A DNA stretch of 64,000 nucleotides, from positions 5,412,703-5,476,702 of the forward strand of contig JASKMD010000020.1 of the NCBI GenBank assembly GCA_030144725.1. Direction: 5' to 3'. Each line of letters opens with the position of its first letter. The stretch's first letter is position 1. This DNA is from Haematococcus lacustris. Its lineage: Eukaryota; Chlorophyta; Chlorophyceae; Chlamydomonadales; Haematococcaceae. The translations under genes were made by a program, and so were the position numbers. Shown here piece after piece: positions 33,301 through 45,300 of the stretch. Under the pieces are notes generated by a model, which did not search any database, was not told where the DNA came from, and saw only the letters and a program-made list of their open reading frames with translations.

Positions 33301-36300
33301 CCCTGGGCAGACTGCTCCAAACTGCCGTATTGCCCTCGCCAATGTTGTCGCCAATCGCGCGTTTTGTGCAGATTGTTACAACTGGACGAAGTATGTTTTT
33401 ATTTGTGTGGCAGGGTTAGCGCATTGCGTCGTAACTTGTAGGGTGCTGGTCGGTTGAGTTCAGTGTGGTGCACGTTTTTCGTCTTTCCTGCAAAAGCTGT
33501 AATTGTGGTAATCGACCCCGTAATAGCCCTCTCACGTCCCGACGTCTGTATAATGTCAACTTTACGACTACATAACGATTTGTGATTTTCTCGTAATGGA
33601 AAGGGATATAAGCATACTTGCCAGCGTGGCATCACCTCTAAGCTAAGCTTCCGCGCTTAGTCGTGTTGGTGAGGTGCTATCGCGCAAGTCGTTTGACTCG
33701 TGACTTGCAACTTGCAACGTGCAAGCCATACTTGCAAGTTTCGAAAAGCTGCAGAGTACGCGTAGCTAGCTATCGGAGGGGTCCTCATGGCTGGAGTGCG
33801 ACTGAGATCGGTAGAATAGTGGCTCCGTTCATCCCCGAGTTATGGTGTATTATTTGGACCTGTATTTTGCATACACCTCAGATATGTAATGGATAATCGG
33901 CGGGCCGAGTACATTATGCGAAAATAATGGACGAGTCCGAGGCGAGGCGGCCATATACACCGAGGCGCAGCCGAGGTGTATATGGCCGCGGAGACGAGGA
34001 CGAGTCCATTAGATTCGCGTAATGTGCGAGGTAGAGGCGATTATCTGGTATATCTGACGTCCGCGGCCCGTCAATTATACAAAAGCGTACCCCGCGGCCC
34101 GTCAATTATACAAAAGCGTACCCCGCGGCCCGGCAATTATACAAAAGCGCGGTCAACGTTAGGTCAAATATCTGAAGTTTTTGACAACGAAGTAGCTTAG
34201 CAGCAACGACAAAGCGTTCCCTTTGTCTTTCCGCGATGAGCGCGGCCTGCCCAAAGCCCGAAGCTTCTAGTCAACATGCCAGCCTGGCAAATATAAGTAT
34301 ACATGCCAGCCTGGCAACATGTCCGCTAAGCTACCGCGCTTTGCTGCAACTGCCGCGTTGAGGTTGCAATAGTTGCGTAGGCGAGCTCTTTCGGGAAACT
34401 CGCGACTTGCAGGTTTCGACGTGCAAGCCTTACATGCAACAAGCACACTCGCGACTTGCGGTACACTTGCGGAACACGCGGAGCTAGCTGCTCGCCCTTT
34501 GCAGCCTTGATATACTCATCCGAGTTATGGAAAATTATTTGATCCTGTATTTTGCATACACTTCAGATATGCAATCATATTGCAAACTAGCAACTGCAAT
34601 GTGATGATGATGACGACGACGACGACGAATACAAGCACACAACATAACTATACTTTACTTGCTGCATTGAACCTATACTGCCTGCTTTGTACCCCATCTT
34701 AATGAGCTTCACTTCAAAGGCCGCACTCCAATACAGTGACTGTGCTCCCCTCATACCTGCATCTTTTGGACCAGCCCAACAGCAGCTTGGGCACCTGCCT
34801 CGCCCTCCACGGTGCCTGCTTTGCATATGTACCTGCTCACAATTTGCGGATGCAAAACAATTGTGACTTTCTACTCATCATCACCTTCGCAAGGAGCTGA
34901 CAAATCTTAGTTATGGAGCCAAAAAGGTATCCCCAACCTCCTTCCATCCCCTGCCCCCCTCTTGCTCTGCCTACAACTCTCCCCCATGCGCAGCATCTAC
35001 CTCCTATCCCACCATCTACCATCACCTAGCTCCAGTGACCACACAGAGCAATCACCGTTCTGCCAACTGCCCACCACCCAGCTACCCGTCAGGCACCATA
35101 CTACCCCATCAAGGGCTCACTTGTCAAGGTACAAGCGCAGCAGCTGCAACCGCTCCTCCTCCCGCGGCAGAGCAAACTCAAGTGCTTCATCCATACGGTC
35201 CAGCACTGCATCGTCCAAATCGCCTGGGGCGTTGGGAGGCAACCGGGGAAAAACACAGAGGTAAAGCAAAGGCAAAGTGGGAGCTGGGGCAAAACATTCC
35301 TTAGATCACGGTAAGAAGGCCCTTGCTGATGAAAGGCCAAAGGGGAGAGGGAGGATTAGGGTTGAGGCGCCATGAGGTGTTAGCTGGGAGACTTTTGTAG
35401 CTAATCAGTGGCTGCACACGCCAGTGAGACATCAGGGAATGCGTAGGCATGACCCACACAGCAGAGTGACACAAGATAGGGTGTGAGCAAAGTAGAAATA
35501 CCCAATTATTACAACCAGCATGCATGCAATGAAGAGAGTAGCCAAGGTGGGGTTGCACCCTCCTTGCTAGTTTCCACCCTCCGCTCCATGCGACTTCACC
35601 CTCTGTCCACCCGTGTCTCCCACACCTCTGCGCTTCTGCCCACGGTCTCCTCTGGCTGCCTGCCCACCTGCCTCTTTGCCAGTCCTGCACCTCTTACTCA
35701 CCTGGCCGGTTGGTGGCGATGACGACCATGAAATCCTTGCTCTGGTCCCCGGTGCGGAACAGCAGGGCGTTGAGAGCACCGCGCAGCCCTTCACTCATGG
35801 CGTCGCTACACCCACACGGCAGGCAGGCAGTTCACACAGCAGCCAGGCAGACAGGAGGCCAGATAACGATGACAACGATGAGTCAGACAAGCAGGAAGGC
35901 AGGCAGCCGGTTTGATGAGTGGGATGCCGGTGAGTTGGATAGCAGACACGGTAGAAAGCTGGCAGCGTACCTACGGCGGCCCAGGAAGGCGTCCGCCTCA
36001 TCAATGAATAGCAGTAGCCCCTTGCTGGACCTCTCCGCCCAATCAAACGCCTGGCAGCAGCACGTCCAGCAGCACATGCCCACCAGAGCACATCAGCCAC
36101 AATTGCTGCAACAGTGGGCCCCATAGATTCACACAGTACTCATGCAATCCGGCTGTTCTTTATGGTTGACTGTGCAGGCTACACACCTTCACTCCATGGC
36201 AGCCATACAGCCTGCCTATTGACGGCTTGCACGGTCAGCATCACACCCACCGTGTCCTATTCAGACATTGGGTCTCTGAGGCAGCTCAATGCAGGAACGC

Positions 36301-38224
36301 TGACAGGCGGGTGTCATGTAAAGATGATGACATTGATGCTGATGAGTGAGGCCAGGTTCACACCTGGTGCAGTTGAGTGACGGCCTTGCCCTCCAAAGGC
36401 GCCACATCACCACCGCTCATGATGGCGTAGTCCAGGCCGCTGGTGCGGGCCAAGCGCTTGGCCGCCATAGTTTTGCCAGTGCCGGGTGGCCCTGCCACCC
36501 CCCAGGTCCACCCCAACATCCATCATCACCACCACCATCACAACATGGCATCCATCTGCCGGCATTGCTACAGCACACAGCCTGAGTACCCCTAGACTCA
36601 TTGTGTGATGTTTCACACTCACATGATGCACGCATTCATTGTTTTGGTGCAGGGAAAGCAGGTCAGGGCAGGCCAGGCCAGGCCGAGTGGTGCTAAACAG
36701 GGTGGACTGGGCCTTGAAGAAGCAAGGCGCCTAGGCTAGCTAGGCAGGGCTGGGCGGGAGGGGGTGAGGTGGAGGGGGTGGATGGTGAAGGATGAGATTT
36801 GAGGGGCAAAGAGGGAGTGGGTGGTGGTGGATGGGATGACCCTCCTCCTCACCTCGACCCCCTGACTGACAGCATGACTAAGGCCACCAAACTGGACAAG
36901 TTGGCAAACAAATGCGATACATGGATAGAAACTTTCTGGCCATGAAAGGTGGGCGTGCTGGGCTTGGCTCTGTGTGTGGCGCACCGTAGAAGAGCATGTG
37001 TCTAAAGGGGGCTCCATGCTTGCGTGTGTTGGCTGCTGAGGCGGCCAGCATGCGCACGTTGTTGTGCAGGCCCCCAGGCAGGATGATGTCACTGCAGCCG
37101 AGTCACAGCCAAGGACAGCGCAGCAAGACACCTTGCTGTGTTGGTAGAGGTGCTGACCCCTGCACTGATTCCCACTGCACTGATGCATGAGTTTTCATGC
37201 GCTGATGTTAGCAGAGGAGTGGGTCAAGGTTCCCATGCGCATATGTTAGCAGAGCCAGGTCATGGGCCGGTCACAACATGAAGTACAGCATGCTGTTTGC
37301 GTCATGAGCAAGGGGTGTGGAGTACAGCAGCATTCTGCACAAGTTAAGAGCAGCATTGTGACACTCCTGTGCCCTCCAGCCCTTGAGGGCACCCACCCTA
37401 CACCTTGACTTCTACGGTGATGTGACAATGCCACTTTGTCACACCTCACACATCCCTCTTCACACATGCAGCAGCATACAAGATGGCATGACCAGCCATG
37501 CATGCAGGGGCCGGTCGCACACCTGAAGTCTTTTTTGATTTCCTCAGTGCCCTTGGCAGGGGTGGAGCGCCAGGAGCTGGGCTTCCACACGTTGAAGCGG
37601 GACGTCTCCCGCACCTGGCAGCCACACCCAGGCAGGCAGGGAAGGGCAGGGGCAAGCATGGCCGTACCAGCACAGCATCAAAGGAAGGTCCAACAACCTG
37701 CCTCACCAGGCCTACCCTAGGCCTTGGCCCGCTACCTCTCCGTCCCGCAAGCCGCACAGCGCTCAGGCAACTTTGCACCCAGACACACCCCGTCCCTGCA
37801 TAAATCTGTGTAGGCCACTTCAGGCACTGCTGGAGAACAGGTTGCCTGGTCACGGGCCAGCAAAACTCTATTAAGCTCCTTATAATGCAGTCTTTCTACC
37901 ATACCCACCCACCAGCACCAGCCCTCCTCCCACACCGCCCTGCCAATGGCACCCTCACTTCCCCAGGTTCCCACCGCACCCCACCCACCCAAGCCTACCC
38001 TGAGCCACCCCTACCCACACTCACCAGCTTAGGCGTGCCCAGCCACCTCTCCACCGCTCCACCCACGACCCTGGCCCCCTCCCGAGTACCAAACAGCAGA
38101 GCAAACAGCGCCCCTGTCGCCCCCAAGGTGGTGGCCAGCTTGTTGCTGTCTGTCAGCAGCTCGACAGCAGCGGACCCCAGGTTGGCCATCAGGGCATTCA
38201 GGTACTCAATAGCTGCCCTGCCCT

Positions 38225-38255
<31 letters not shown>

Positions 38256-41200
38256 CTCATCGTCCTGCTCGCACTTACACCTTGCCTCCTCCTTCCCACA
38301 TCCCCTTGCCTGTGACCCACCCACCCACCACTTTGCCTCCTCCCTGGGGGCTCCCTTCCACTGCACCGCACCTCTTCCTGGTACTTTAGCAGGGCTGCAC
38401 GCCGGTTGATGTCTTCGTTCTCGCGCGCCTCCTTGGCCCTCCCCTCAGCCTCGGCTAGCGCCCTCTCACGCTGGATCTGCTTCTGCATGTCGGCTGCGTA
38501 TGCCTCAGCTGCGCGACGCTCCGCCTGCACCGGGCAGGACACGGCAGGTGAGGTGAGGGGCCAGGCAGTGGCAAGCTCTTTAGGAGGGCAGGCAGGTGGG
38601 GCTGGACAGGTGGCAGCACAATGCAAGGGCTAGGCGGGCAGCAGGAGCCAGTGGTGGAGGTGGCCAGGCAGCAGCAGGAGGGGCACAACAGAGATGTGAT
38701 GGTGGGTGGGTGGGCGTGAGGAGCGGTGGGCCCAGGAAGTAAGGGGAGGGGAAGAGCAACTGAGCAGCAACTCCATGCCAGAACGCATTGTGTGACGGCA
38801 AGGCAGAAGGTGTGATCATCATAGCAGCACTATGACAGGGTTTAACAAGCTACATGGCACAGGTGGGTGACTGGGCTAGAGACTGAAGGAGCAGGGGGCA
38901 AGGAGCAGTGAGGCTGACAGACCCCTATTAAGGTTAGGGGTAATGTTAGGTCTCCATATTTAAAAGTGGGTGACAGATATGGTTGGATGAGCTGTGGAAG
39001 GGGGGCAGCAGGGGTTGGGTGCAAAGAATGCGAGGAAGGAGCAACGAGGCAGCTGCTCCCTCAGCATGGCAGGGCATGCGAAGGCAATCAGGTTGATCAT
39101 TAGAGCCAGAGCAGTTGTTCGATGGAGCCTTGTACATAGTTGAGAGGCCCACTTAGTTATGGGAAGTGGCATACACATCAGTGCGCCAGTGGTCAGGAGC
39201 AAGTGCTGATGGGGTCAAGTTGGTAGTAATGCCCCACTGAACCTTACTCGACCTTTGTACCGACCTCACAGCACTTCTACCGGTATACCTTCCGGCGCGA
39301 GCAATCGACCAATCGAATTGACCGGCGGAGCGTTGCGGAGACAATGAGGAAGCTGACTCAGCTGGGGGGTCAGCAATTGAAGTTACGCTGGGTGAAAAAG
39401 CTGCGCAGTTGATTTGGCGTGAACATTTGGCACTAAAACTTGCACTAAGGTTTGCTATGGCGCACAAGTTTGAATATGCTGTCGGCTTGGACTGAGCTTC
39501 CCAAGTAACCGCATACATTAACAATCCAGCCTGGTTGGCAAATCCATCGGTCAACCCTTGACCCCATCGCCAGACTATACGCATGGTGTTTCAAGTCACT
39601 TAAGGGTTCCAGCAGCTCTGCACTGCCATCCATGACAGTGGTGATGTGTGCCATGCTGTGCTGTGTTGTTTGAAAGGTGACATGGGGCCGGGGTCTGCTG
39701 CAGCTTAGCGTTGCTTGCCTGGATCTGCTGCTCAATACGCAGCCGCTCCGCCTCCTGCCGGGCTGATGCCTCCTCCTGCAGCTTGACCAGTTCTGCATTG
39801 CGCTGCAAGGCAGGGAGGCAAGGCAAGGCAAGGCATGGGGGACACAGGCGCACACAAGTGACAGGTAGGCAGCGGACAGGGCAGAGGAGTGGGTAGTGGA
39901 AATAGGCATTAAAAGAGCAGGTGTGAATGTGAGTGCGAGAGTGAGTGAGTGTGATGTGAGGCTGGGTCTACCTAACCTGCAATGGCCTCCTGCACTCCAG
40001 CTGTCCATCCTGGCTCACCTGCCTTTGCAGCTCATGCTCAGCCATCATGCGCTTGCGAGTCAGCTCATCCTCGTACTGCTTCATGCGGGCGCCAACCTAG
40101 GGATATGACAAAGCAATGTAGGATGCAGTGAGTCCTTTGACCTTGCTGGGCTACGTTGCTTGAGTGTGTGGTGTTAAGTGCCTGGACCACGCACGGGTTG
40201 AACATGACACAACGCGTACAATGAGCGCAGCTCAAACACGCTGGCGCAAAATCTTGTACCCGTGGCCCGTGGCAGGGCAGGGTGGGACCTCAAGAGGCCA
40301 GACCCTGCTATGGCTGTGCTTGGCTCATGCCACGCAAGCCGACCAGCCCTGATGAGGCGGCCATGGCTACCAATGCTCAAGCTGTTGCCTGTTCATGAAG
40401 ATGGACTAGGCAAACATTTGCACACGCCACCCCTACCATGCCTCCCATCGCGCTAGAAGGGTTCGGGCCATGGCAGGATGGGACGGGCCCAGAGCCAGCT
40501 CAGAGTCGGGCACCAGCTTTATGCAGAGCTTTGCAGCAGCTGTTAGCAGAGCCCTGTGTCAGACAGGCCCCCTCCTGTAAGTCTGACTGTTGGCCTGCTA
40601 GTTTAGTGCCTCCCATACAACTAGCTTAGTGCAGGCCATGGCAGGATGGGGACGGCCTTAAGGCCAGCCCAGACTTGACATCTGCTCTGTACAGAGCCTT
40701 GCGCCAGACTGCCCCCCTCCTGTAACTCTGACTGTGGGCAAGTCAACCTTGGCAGCTCTGGGCACTGGTAAAGGCAAGCCAGTTTAGGCAACTCCAGCTA
40801 CAAAGTGCCAATCGAGCCAAAGGGAGTTGTAGCTCTGGCAGCAATGGCTGGCAGGACAGGGCCCCTGGCCCCCCCACCTCCCCCCACTCTCTCCTGTTGG
40901 CCACAAGGCGATGGCAGCGGACGTAGTGAGGCACAGCGCTGCACAGAGCCTGCCTGCCCCCTCATTTCCCTACGCATGCTGCCATCTTCAGCCTGCCTGC
41001 TCCTGTGTGGAGCAGCCAGCAAGACCAGGCCCACCAGGCCTGTTGCACCTGCTGTGGGGGTGGCGCTGCCCAGCTCCGCTGGAAGGCTGCTGTTAGGCCA
41101 CATGAGAGGCCCTATCACCCCTAGCCACGACCACCAGCACTTGGCTGGGCATGAGGTGCAGTACCAGCTCGACACAGTACTGGCTGTGTCCTTGGACCCA

Positions 41201-42070
41201 CTTTGCTGCTGCTGCACCTCCAAGGCGCCGGCCTGAGGTCGGCCTGTTTCTCTAGTTCTGCTGCTGCTAGTGCTGTCTTTGCTGCCTTGCCTGCTTGGAA
41301 TTCGCTTGCCAGGCTGACCTTGCGTCCTGGCCTTCATCTCACCTGCGCCCTCTGCTCCTCCAGCTGCCTCTCCTCCTGGTACCGCACTTGCTCACGCTCC
41401 TGCACCCACCCCATAAAGCAAGCAGCTCAGCTGCATATCTCCAGCCTCATGGCCACAGCTGATGAATGAATATGTCTGCTACATGTAACATGTGGTATGG
41501 CCTGCTCTCTGCTCCACTGCAGCATCACTCATGGCTGTTGCACACCTTGACCTATGTTTGCTGTTTTGAATGTAGAACATCCATGTCCATGCAGCTAGCC
41601 ATACAGCACACCTTGGCCATCTGGGCAGCATGAGCTTGGGCTTGTGCCTCTTTTTCTCTGTGTTCAGACTGCTTAGTCCGTTCCTGCTCCCTAGTCAACT
41701 CGATGACCTGCAGCAACCGTGGGTGCGGGTCGCATTCAAGCAGCGCGGCTTGTTTTTCCACAACACCCTCGAGTGCGGCGGGGACTGCGATTCAGCCGCC
41801 GTTTGCGAGCGGATACTTCGCAGGTCTACATCGTCGATATGCTCGACGTGCCTGCTTTGCATACGGTGACTGATTGATCTCCCGCAGTGCTTTAGCTCCC
41901 CGCTCCAGAGCCTCAGGGTCGAACATGGGTCTGCTGCTATCCCGCTCTTTCTTTTCTCTATCCTTCTCCTTGTCCTTCTCCGCAAGTACTGCGGTGGGGA
42001 GCGCCAAGCCAGCCGCAAGCCCCAAGGCGCCCGCCAAAGCTTTGTGCGCTGCCAGCCTGCGCAACGCCAT
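30359..42070 (-). CDS. ATAD3: ATAD3-type mitochondrial AAA+ ATPase, 16 exons, 620 residues
   Basis: Exons: 42070-41852, 41707-41612, 41399-41343, 40096-40019, 39802-39719, 38524-38372, 38222-38025, 37614-37523, 37091-36985, 36491-36364, 36050-35971, 35805-35702, 35223-35121, 34832-34757, 30967-30865, 30543-30359. All phases join. Features: ATAD3 signature [16 protein letters not shown] (50-65), long coiled coil (75-230), membrane segment [17 protein letters not shown] (258-274), Walker A GPPGTGKT (362-369), Walker [12 protein letters not shown] (416-426), TNRPG (462-466), arginine finger region DRMDE (474-478), and C-terminal GFSGREIAK with [13 protein letters not shown]3 is an inner-mitochondrial-membrane ATPase tied to nucleoid and cristae organisation. 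The start is chosen for its GGCCATGG context. Introns 1 and 5 need GC donors; intron 14 is 3.8 kb and repeat-filled. Confidence 0.93.
31271..31385. mobile_element. Foldback repeat copy a (in ATAD3 intron 14)
   Basis: Begins GGATAAGCGGCGGGCCGAGT and ends with the imperfect inverse around CGAGGTAGAGGCGAGTATC. It pairs ACATTATGCGAAAGTAATGG with a downstream TAGATTCGCGTAATG arm. It is closely related to the copy at 33891-34054 but lacks its GCGCAGC apex. It is followed by three (C/T)GGCAATTATACAAAAG units (to 31500). Confidence 0.65.
31670..31770. repeat. Foldback hairpin with GCGCAGC apex (in ATAD3 intron 14)
   Basis: The inner arms GAGTTGCGGTAAACGTC and GACGTTTACGCAACTC (31697-31742) pair apart from one extra G. 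The tip is GAGGCGCAGCCGA. Outer arms around AAATAACGGTCGAGGC and GCCGAGACTGTTATTT extend the pairing. Confidence 0.8.
32608..33190. repeat. Tandem array of a roughly 140-bp unit, about 4-5 copies (in ATAD3 intron 14)
   Basis: GCCTAGGTAGTAGTGCATATGG recurs at about 32608, 32748, 32888, 33036 and 33180 (the last shortened). Units are 140-148 bp, share CTGCCAGACGCGTCATGTTG, and drift towards the right end. No coding signal. Confidence 0.85.
33660..34570. repeat. Dispersed repeat D with foldback copy b (in ATAD3 intron 14)
   Basis: Two diverged copies of a segment ending GAGTTATGG...ATTATTTG...CCTGTATTTTGCATACAC (33838-33890 and 34520-34575) flank a foldback (33891-34054). The foldback has a perfect 14-bp stem around GAGGCGCAGCCGA at 33948-33988. 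Two (C)GGCCCGTCAATTATACAAAAGCG units follow. Further on, TGCCAGCCTGGCA occurs at 34277 and 34304 on either side of ATATAAGTAT. The same block is found inverted at 60470-60720. Confidence 0.7.
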
Positions 42071-42326
42071 GGCCGCTTGCCACCCCTGAACTGTGCAACT
42101 GCGCACGTACTAACCTCGGATTCTAACAAACGTAACGAACTGGCCATATCTTGCGGGCGCCATTTCTCGCAGTATTCGTCAGTCTCAGCCCAATCCTGTC
42201 GGCGAATTGATTGCCATCAAGCTGCATGCTTTGACCATCGTAAGCGCTTACCCAGCCCAGCCCTGTGAGGTCACCTTCGCTGAATCACTTCGCTGTGCTA
42301 ACTAGCCCTCCTCTCGTAAATCAGGA
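42071..42326. promoter_or_regulatory. Shared divergent promoter region of ATAD3 and the SirB1-like gene
   Basis: Only 256 bp separate the two start codons, which point away from each other. Both 5' leaders and promoters must lie here or overlap. I see no convincing TATA box or other named element. Confidence 0.55.
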
Positions 42327-45300
42327 ATGAGCCTCGCGCAACATCACCGCTGCTGCACGCACGGCGCACCTAGGACTCGCGTCTCCGAAATCCGCCTGGT
42401 CCGGCCCTTGCGCGTCTCTCGTCACATCCGCCCAGCAGCCATCGGGGGCCCAGGGCCAGGTAACTCCCGCCACGCCGAGCTCCTGGGGGGCCAAGGCAGG
42501 CCGGGAGCAACTTCAGCTGGGCAACGACCTGATGTAGAGGCGGACGACCGCTTTGCCAGGTGGGCGAGGTGTATCGGTTTCGCTGAACAGTGCCCTTGCT
42601 GCTGTTGCGTTGCCTGCGTCAATGACAAGTGGGGCTGTACCGCTGCTGCCTGGGTGGGCCTGGTACCTCAATTACCTGGTGGCATGCCCATCTGCTACCG
42701 CCACCCACCCACCCTGCCACCTCCCATGTGCACGTGCAGGAGTGACATGAGCATTGCGCATGCGTTCGCGGCGCGCCAAGCCTTTGCCAAGGCCATACGT
42801 GGGGGTGAGCCTGCCCTGACCCGGTCCTAACTGTTCGCCTCTACATTGATCACCACCCTGCACCTTAACCTGTGCAACAAGGAGCCCCAGCTGCCATGTT
42901 GGTGGCTGTGTGTCTGCCTGGCAGCTCTATAGCATGGATGCGTTGCAGTGCTTGCACTAGCGCGGACCCCGAGGCATTGACCTCGCTTCACTTACACCTG
43001 TCGGCAAGGGTGTGCTCTTCCTTACTTTCTTTTTTGCATTGATGCGGCTGCTCTGCAAGTGAAGCTTGATGACCATTGTGGTGCAGATGCACGCTGATAC
43101 GGTGTTAAGTGAGAGTGCTGCATTAGCACAGATGGAGTGAGGTGGTCAGAATGCGTGCTGGACACAAGTGGCATGCCAGGAATTCCGCAGGACTGCACAT
43201 TGAGCCTTTGCACCTTGGAGCCTTTGGCTTCACACTTGCCCCTGCATCACCCTTCTTTGCCTCTGAACCTGTCCAGTGCCCCTATGTTTCATAGTGCCTT
43301 GTTTTGTATTTGTTTTCCTGGTTATTAGGACATTTATTGTGTCCTGAATTTGCGCCAACTTGCATGACGGCCCTTGTGCTGCCTGGGTGCAGGTGAGCCG
43401 GCCATGAACCTTGCACAGGCAGCGCTGTGGGCAAGCGCTGAGGATGATGCGCTGTGTGAGTCGCCGTTCCCTCACTGCCGTGCATAAGCCACACTTCTGC
43501 CACTCATTCTGTCATGCACCCGCCGCGCCTTGCATCAATGCGCTAAACTTGCAATGCATGGGCCAATTCTGCCGCATGATCCTCTCCATCACTTAGCGCC
43601 TTTCATTACTACATACACAAACCTCTCCCTCTCACCACAACTACCCACCCTTGCGACCCCTCCTTCTCCCCTTCCCATGAGCCCCCCACCTCACCTCTTG
43701 GGCTTGCAGCCTCGCACTCAACTATTGAGCTGCCGGTGCCCTCCTTCCTGGAGCGCCTGGATGCCGTGGCACAACACGTCAAGCAGCAGCTGGCGCAGGC
43801 CCTGCCTCCGACCAGCCCCGCTGCCAGCCCCACAGGCAAAGGTGAGCGCCTGCTTTGTCTCAGCTACAGGCAGGATATACTAGACTACTCCTTAGCCCTG
43901 CGCTAAACATCAACACGAAGCGGGGCCATGAAATGCATGCTGTGCCATACAAATGCTGAAAATGGTTGTTGCATGGGTGACATGCTGCCAGCTGCACCTG
44001 CCATATCTTGGCTGCTCGCATGGGATAACAACACGGGAGAGCTGGAAACAGTGCCTGATGCCGCTTTCTCAATGTGTTTGAGCAGATGCGGGGAAGGAGG
44101 CAGCGCCATCCGCTAAGCAGCCTGCTCCCTCCGGTGGCAAGCTCAGTTTCCTGACCTCCTCACCTCGCCAGGTCAACGACATTCAGCTGGTGAGTAGAGC
44201 TGGAGGTGTTTGCCTGACGCACCTTGACATGCGGCACAAAGTATCAGAAGTTCATGCTTTGCTTGGCGGGTGACGTCAAGCTGTGACGTCCTGGCCTCCT
44301 GCCTGTGTGCCGGGTGTTTATAGGAGAACCAAAACCTGCGCTCAATGCCCGCTGCTGAGGGCGCAGGCCCAGCTGGGTCATACAGTATTGCCCAGGCTGA
44401 GGAGGTGCTCAAGGTGGTGGAGGCAGCGCTGTTTGTGAAGCCTGCTCCTCGCCCCTTCCCTGGCGCTGCTCCTGGCTCTGCTGCTGCTGGCAACGCTGCG
44501 GAGCGAGGCAACCAGGGCCGGCCTCAGGCGGGGGCTGCCATGGCTGCGGCTGCCGCTGGATCCGCTGCCGCACCCGCCCCTCGCACCATGAGAGCGCGCT
44601 GGCAGCAGTGGCAGGAGCAGCACAAGGGCGTGAACTGCCTGGGGTTCAAGGTCCCAGAGCATGGCCGGAGCGCCCTGCCCAACAAGTGAGTCCAATAGAT
44701 GGTGTGGTGTCAGGGTGGTGGTGCTATGTGCCATGTGGACCATCCTTCCCTCACTCACACCCCACCACCAGGTTGGTGTGAGTGAGGGAAGGATGGAGGG
44801 GGTGGAAGGAAGCAGGGGGAAAGGTGAGATGGTACGTCACTCATGCATTTCAAGGTGGGTGTGTGATGGATGTGGATGAGGTGACACGGCATCCCCTGTC
44901 TTCTTGCACACTAGCTTTTCATGTCGTTATAGGTGACTGAGCACAATTGTGAAGCTATTGTCAAATGGCAAACCAGCAAAGCTGCAGATGTAGTGAGGCA
45001 GGGAGGGGTGGAGCCCTTGCATCATTTGCTGTGATGGTTGCTTGCCATGGCAGTAGCTGTGTGTAATGGGTGATGCTGGTCTGCAGCACTGTGGTACACC
45101 ACGCCGGGGCGTGGGAGGACAGTCGTGACGGGTACCTCCATGAGACCCTGATCAGGCGCCAGGGCCACCCAGCTGCCCTGGCCATCATCTATGCCGAGGT
45201 AAGAGGTCACGAGGACGGCAAGCTATTGCATTAAAAATGTTGACATAGCACTGCCCGCTTAACGATGGGCTGCGGGTGCTGTGCGACATTGGTGTGTGCC

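Noticed and set aside
31271..34160. Direct repeats at 31271 and 33891 read as LTRs of one retrotransposon
   Set aside because: Each copy is itself a foldback with internal inverted arms, homology stops after about 230 bp, the interval has no gag or pol coding, and a third copy at 61075 is inverted and solitary.
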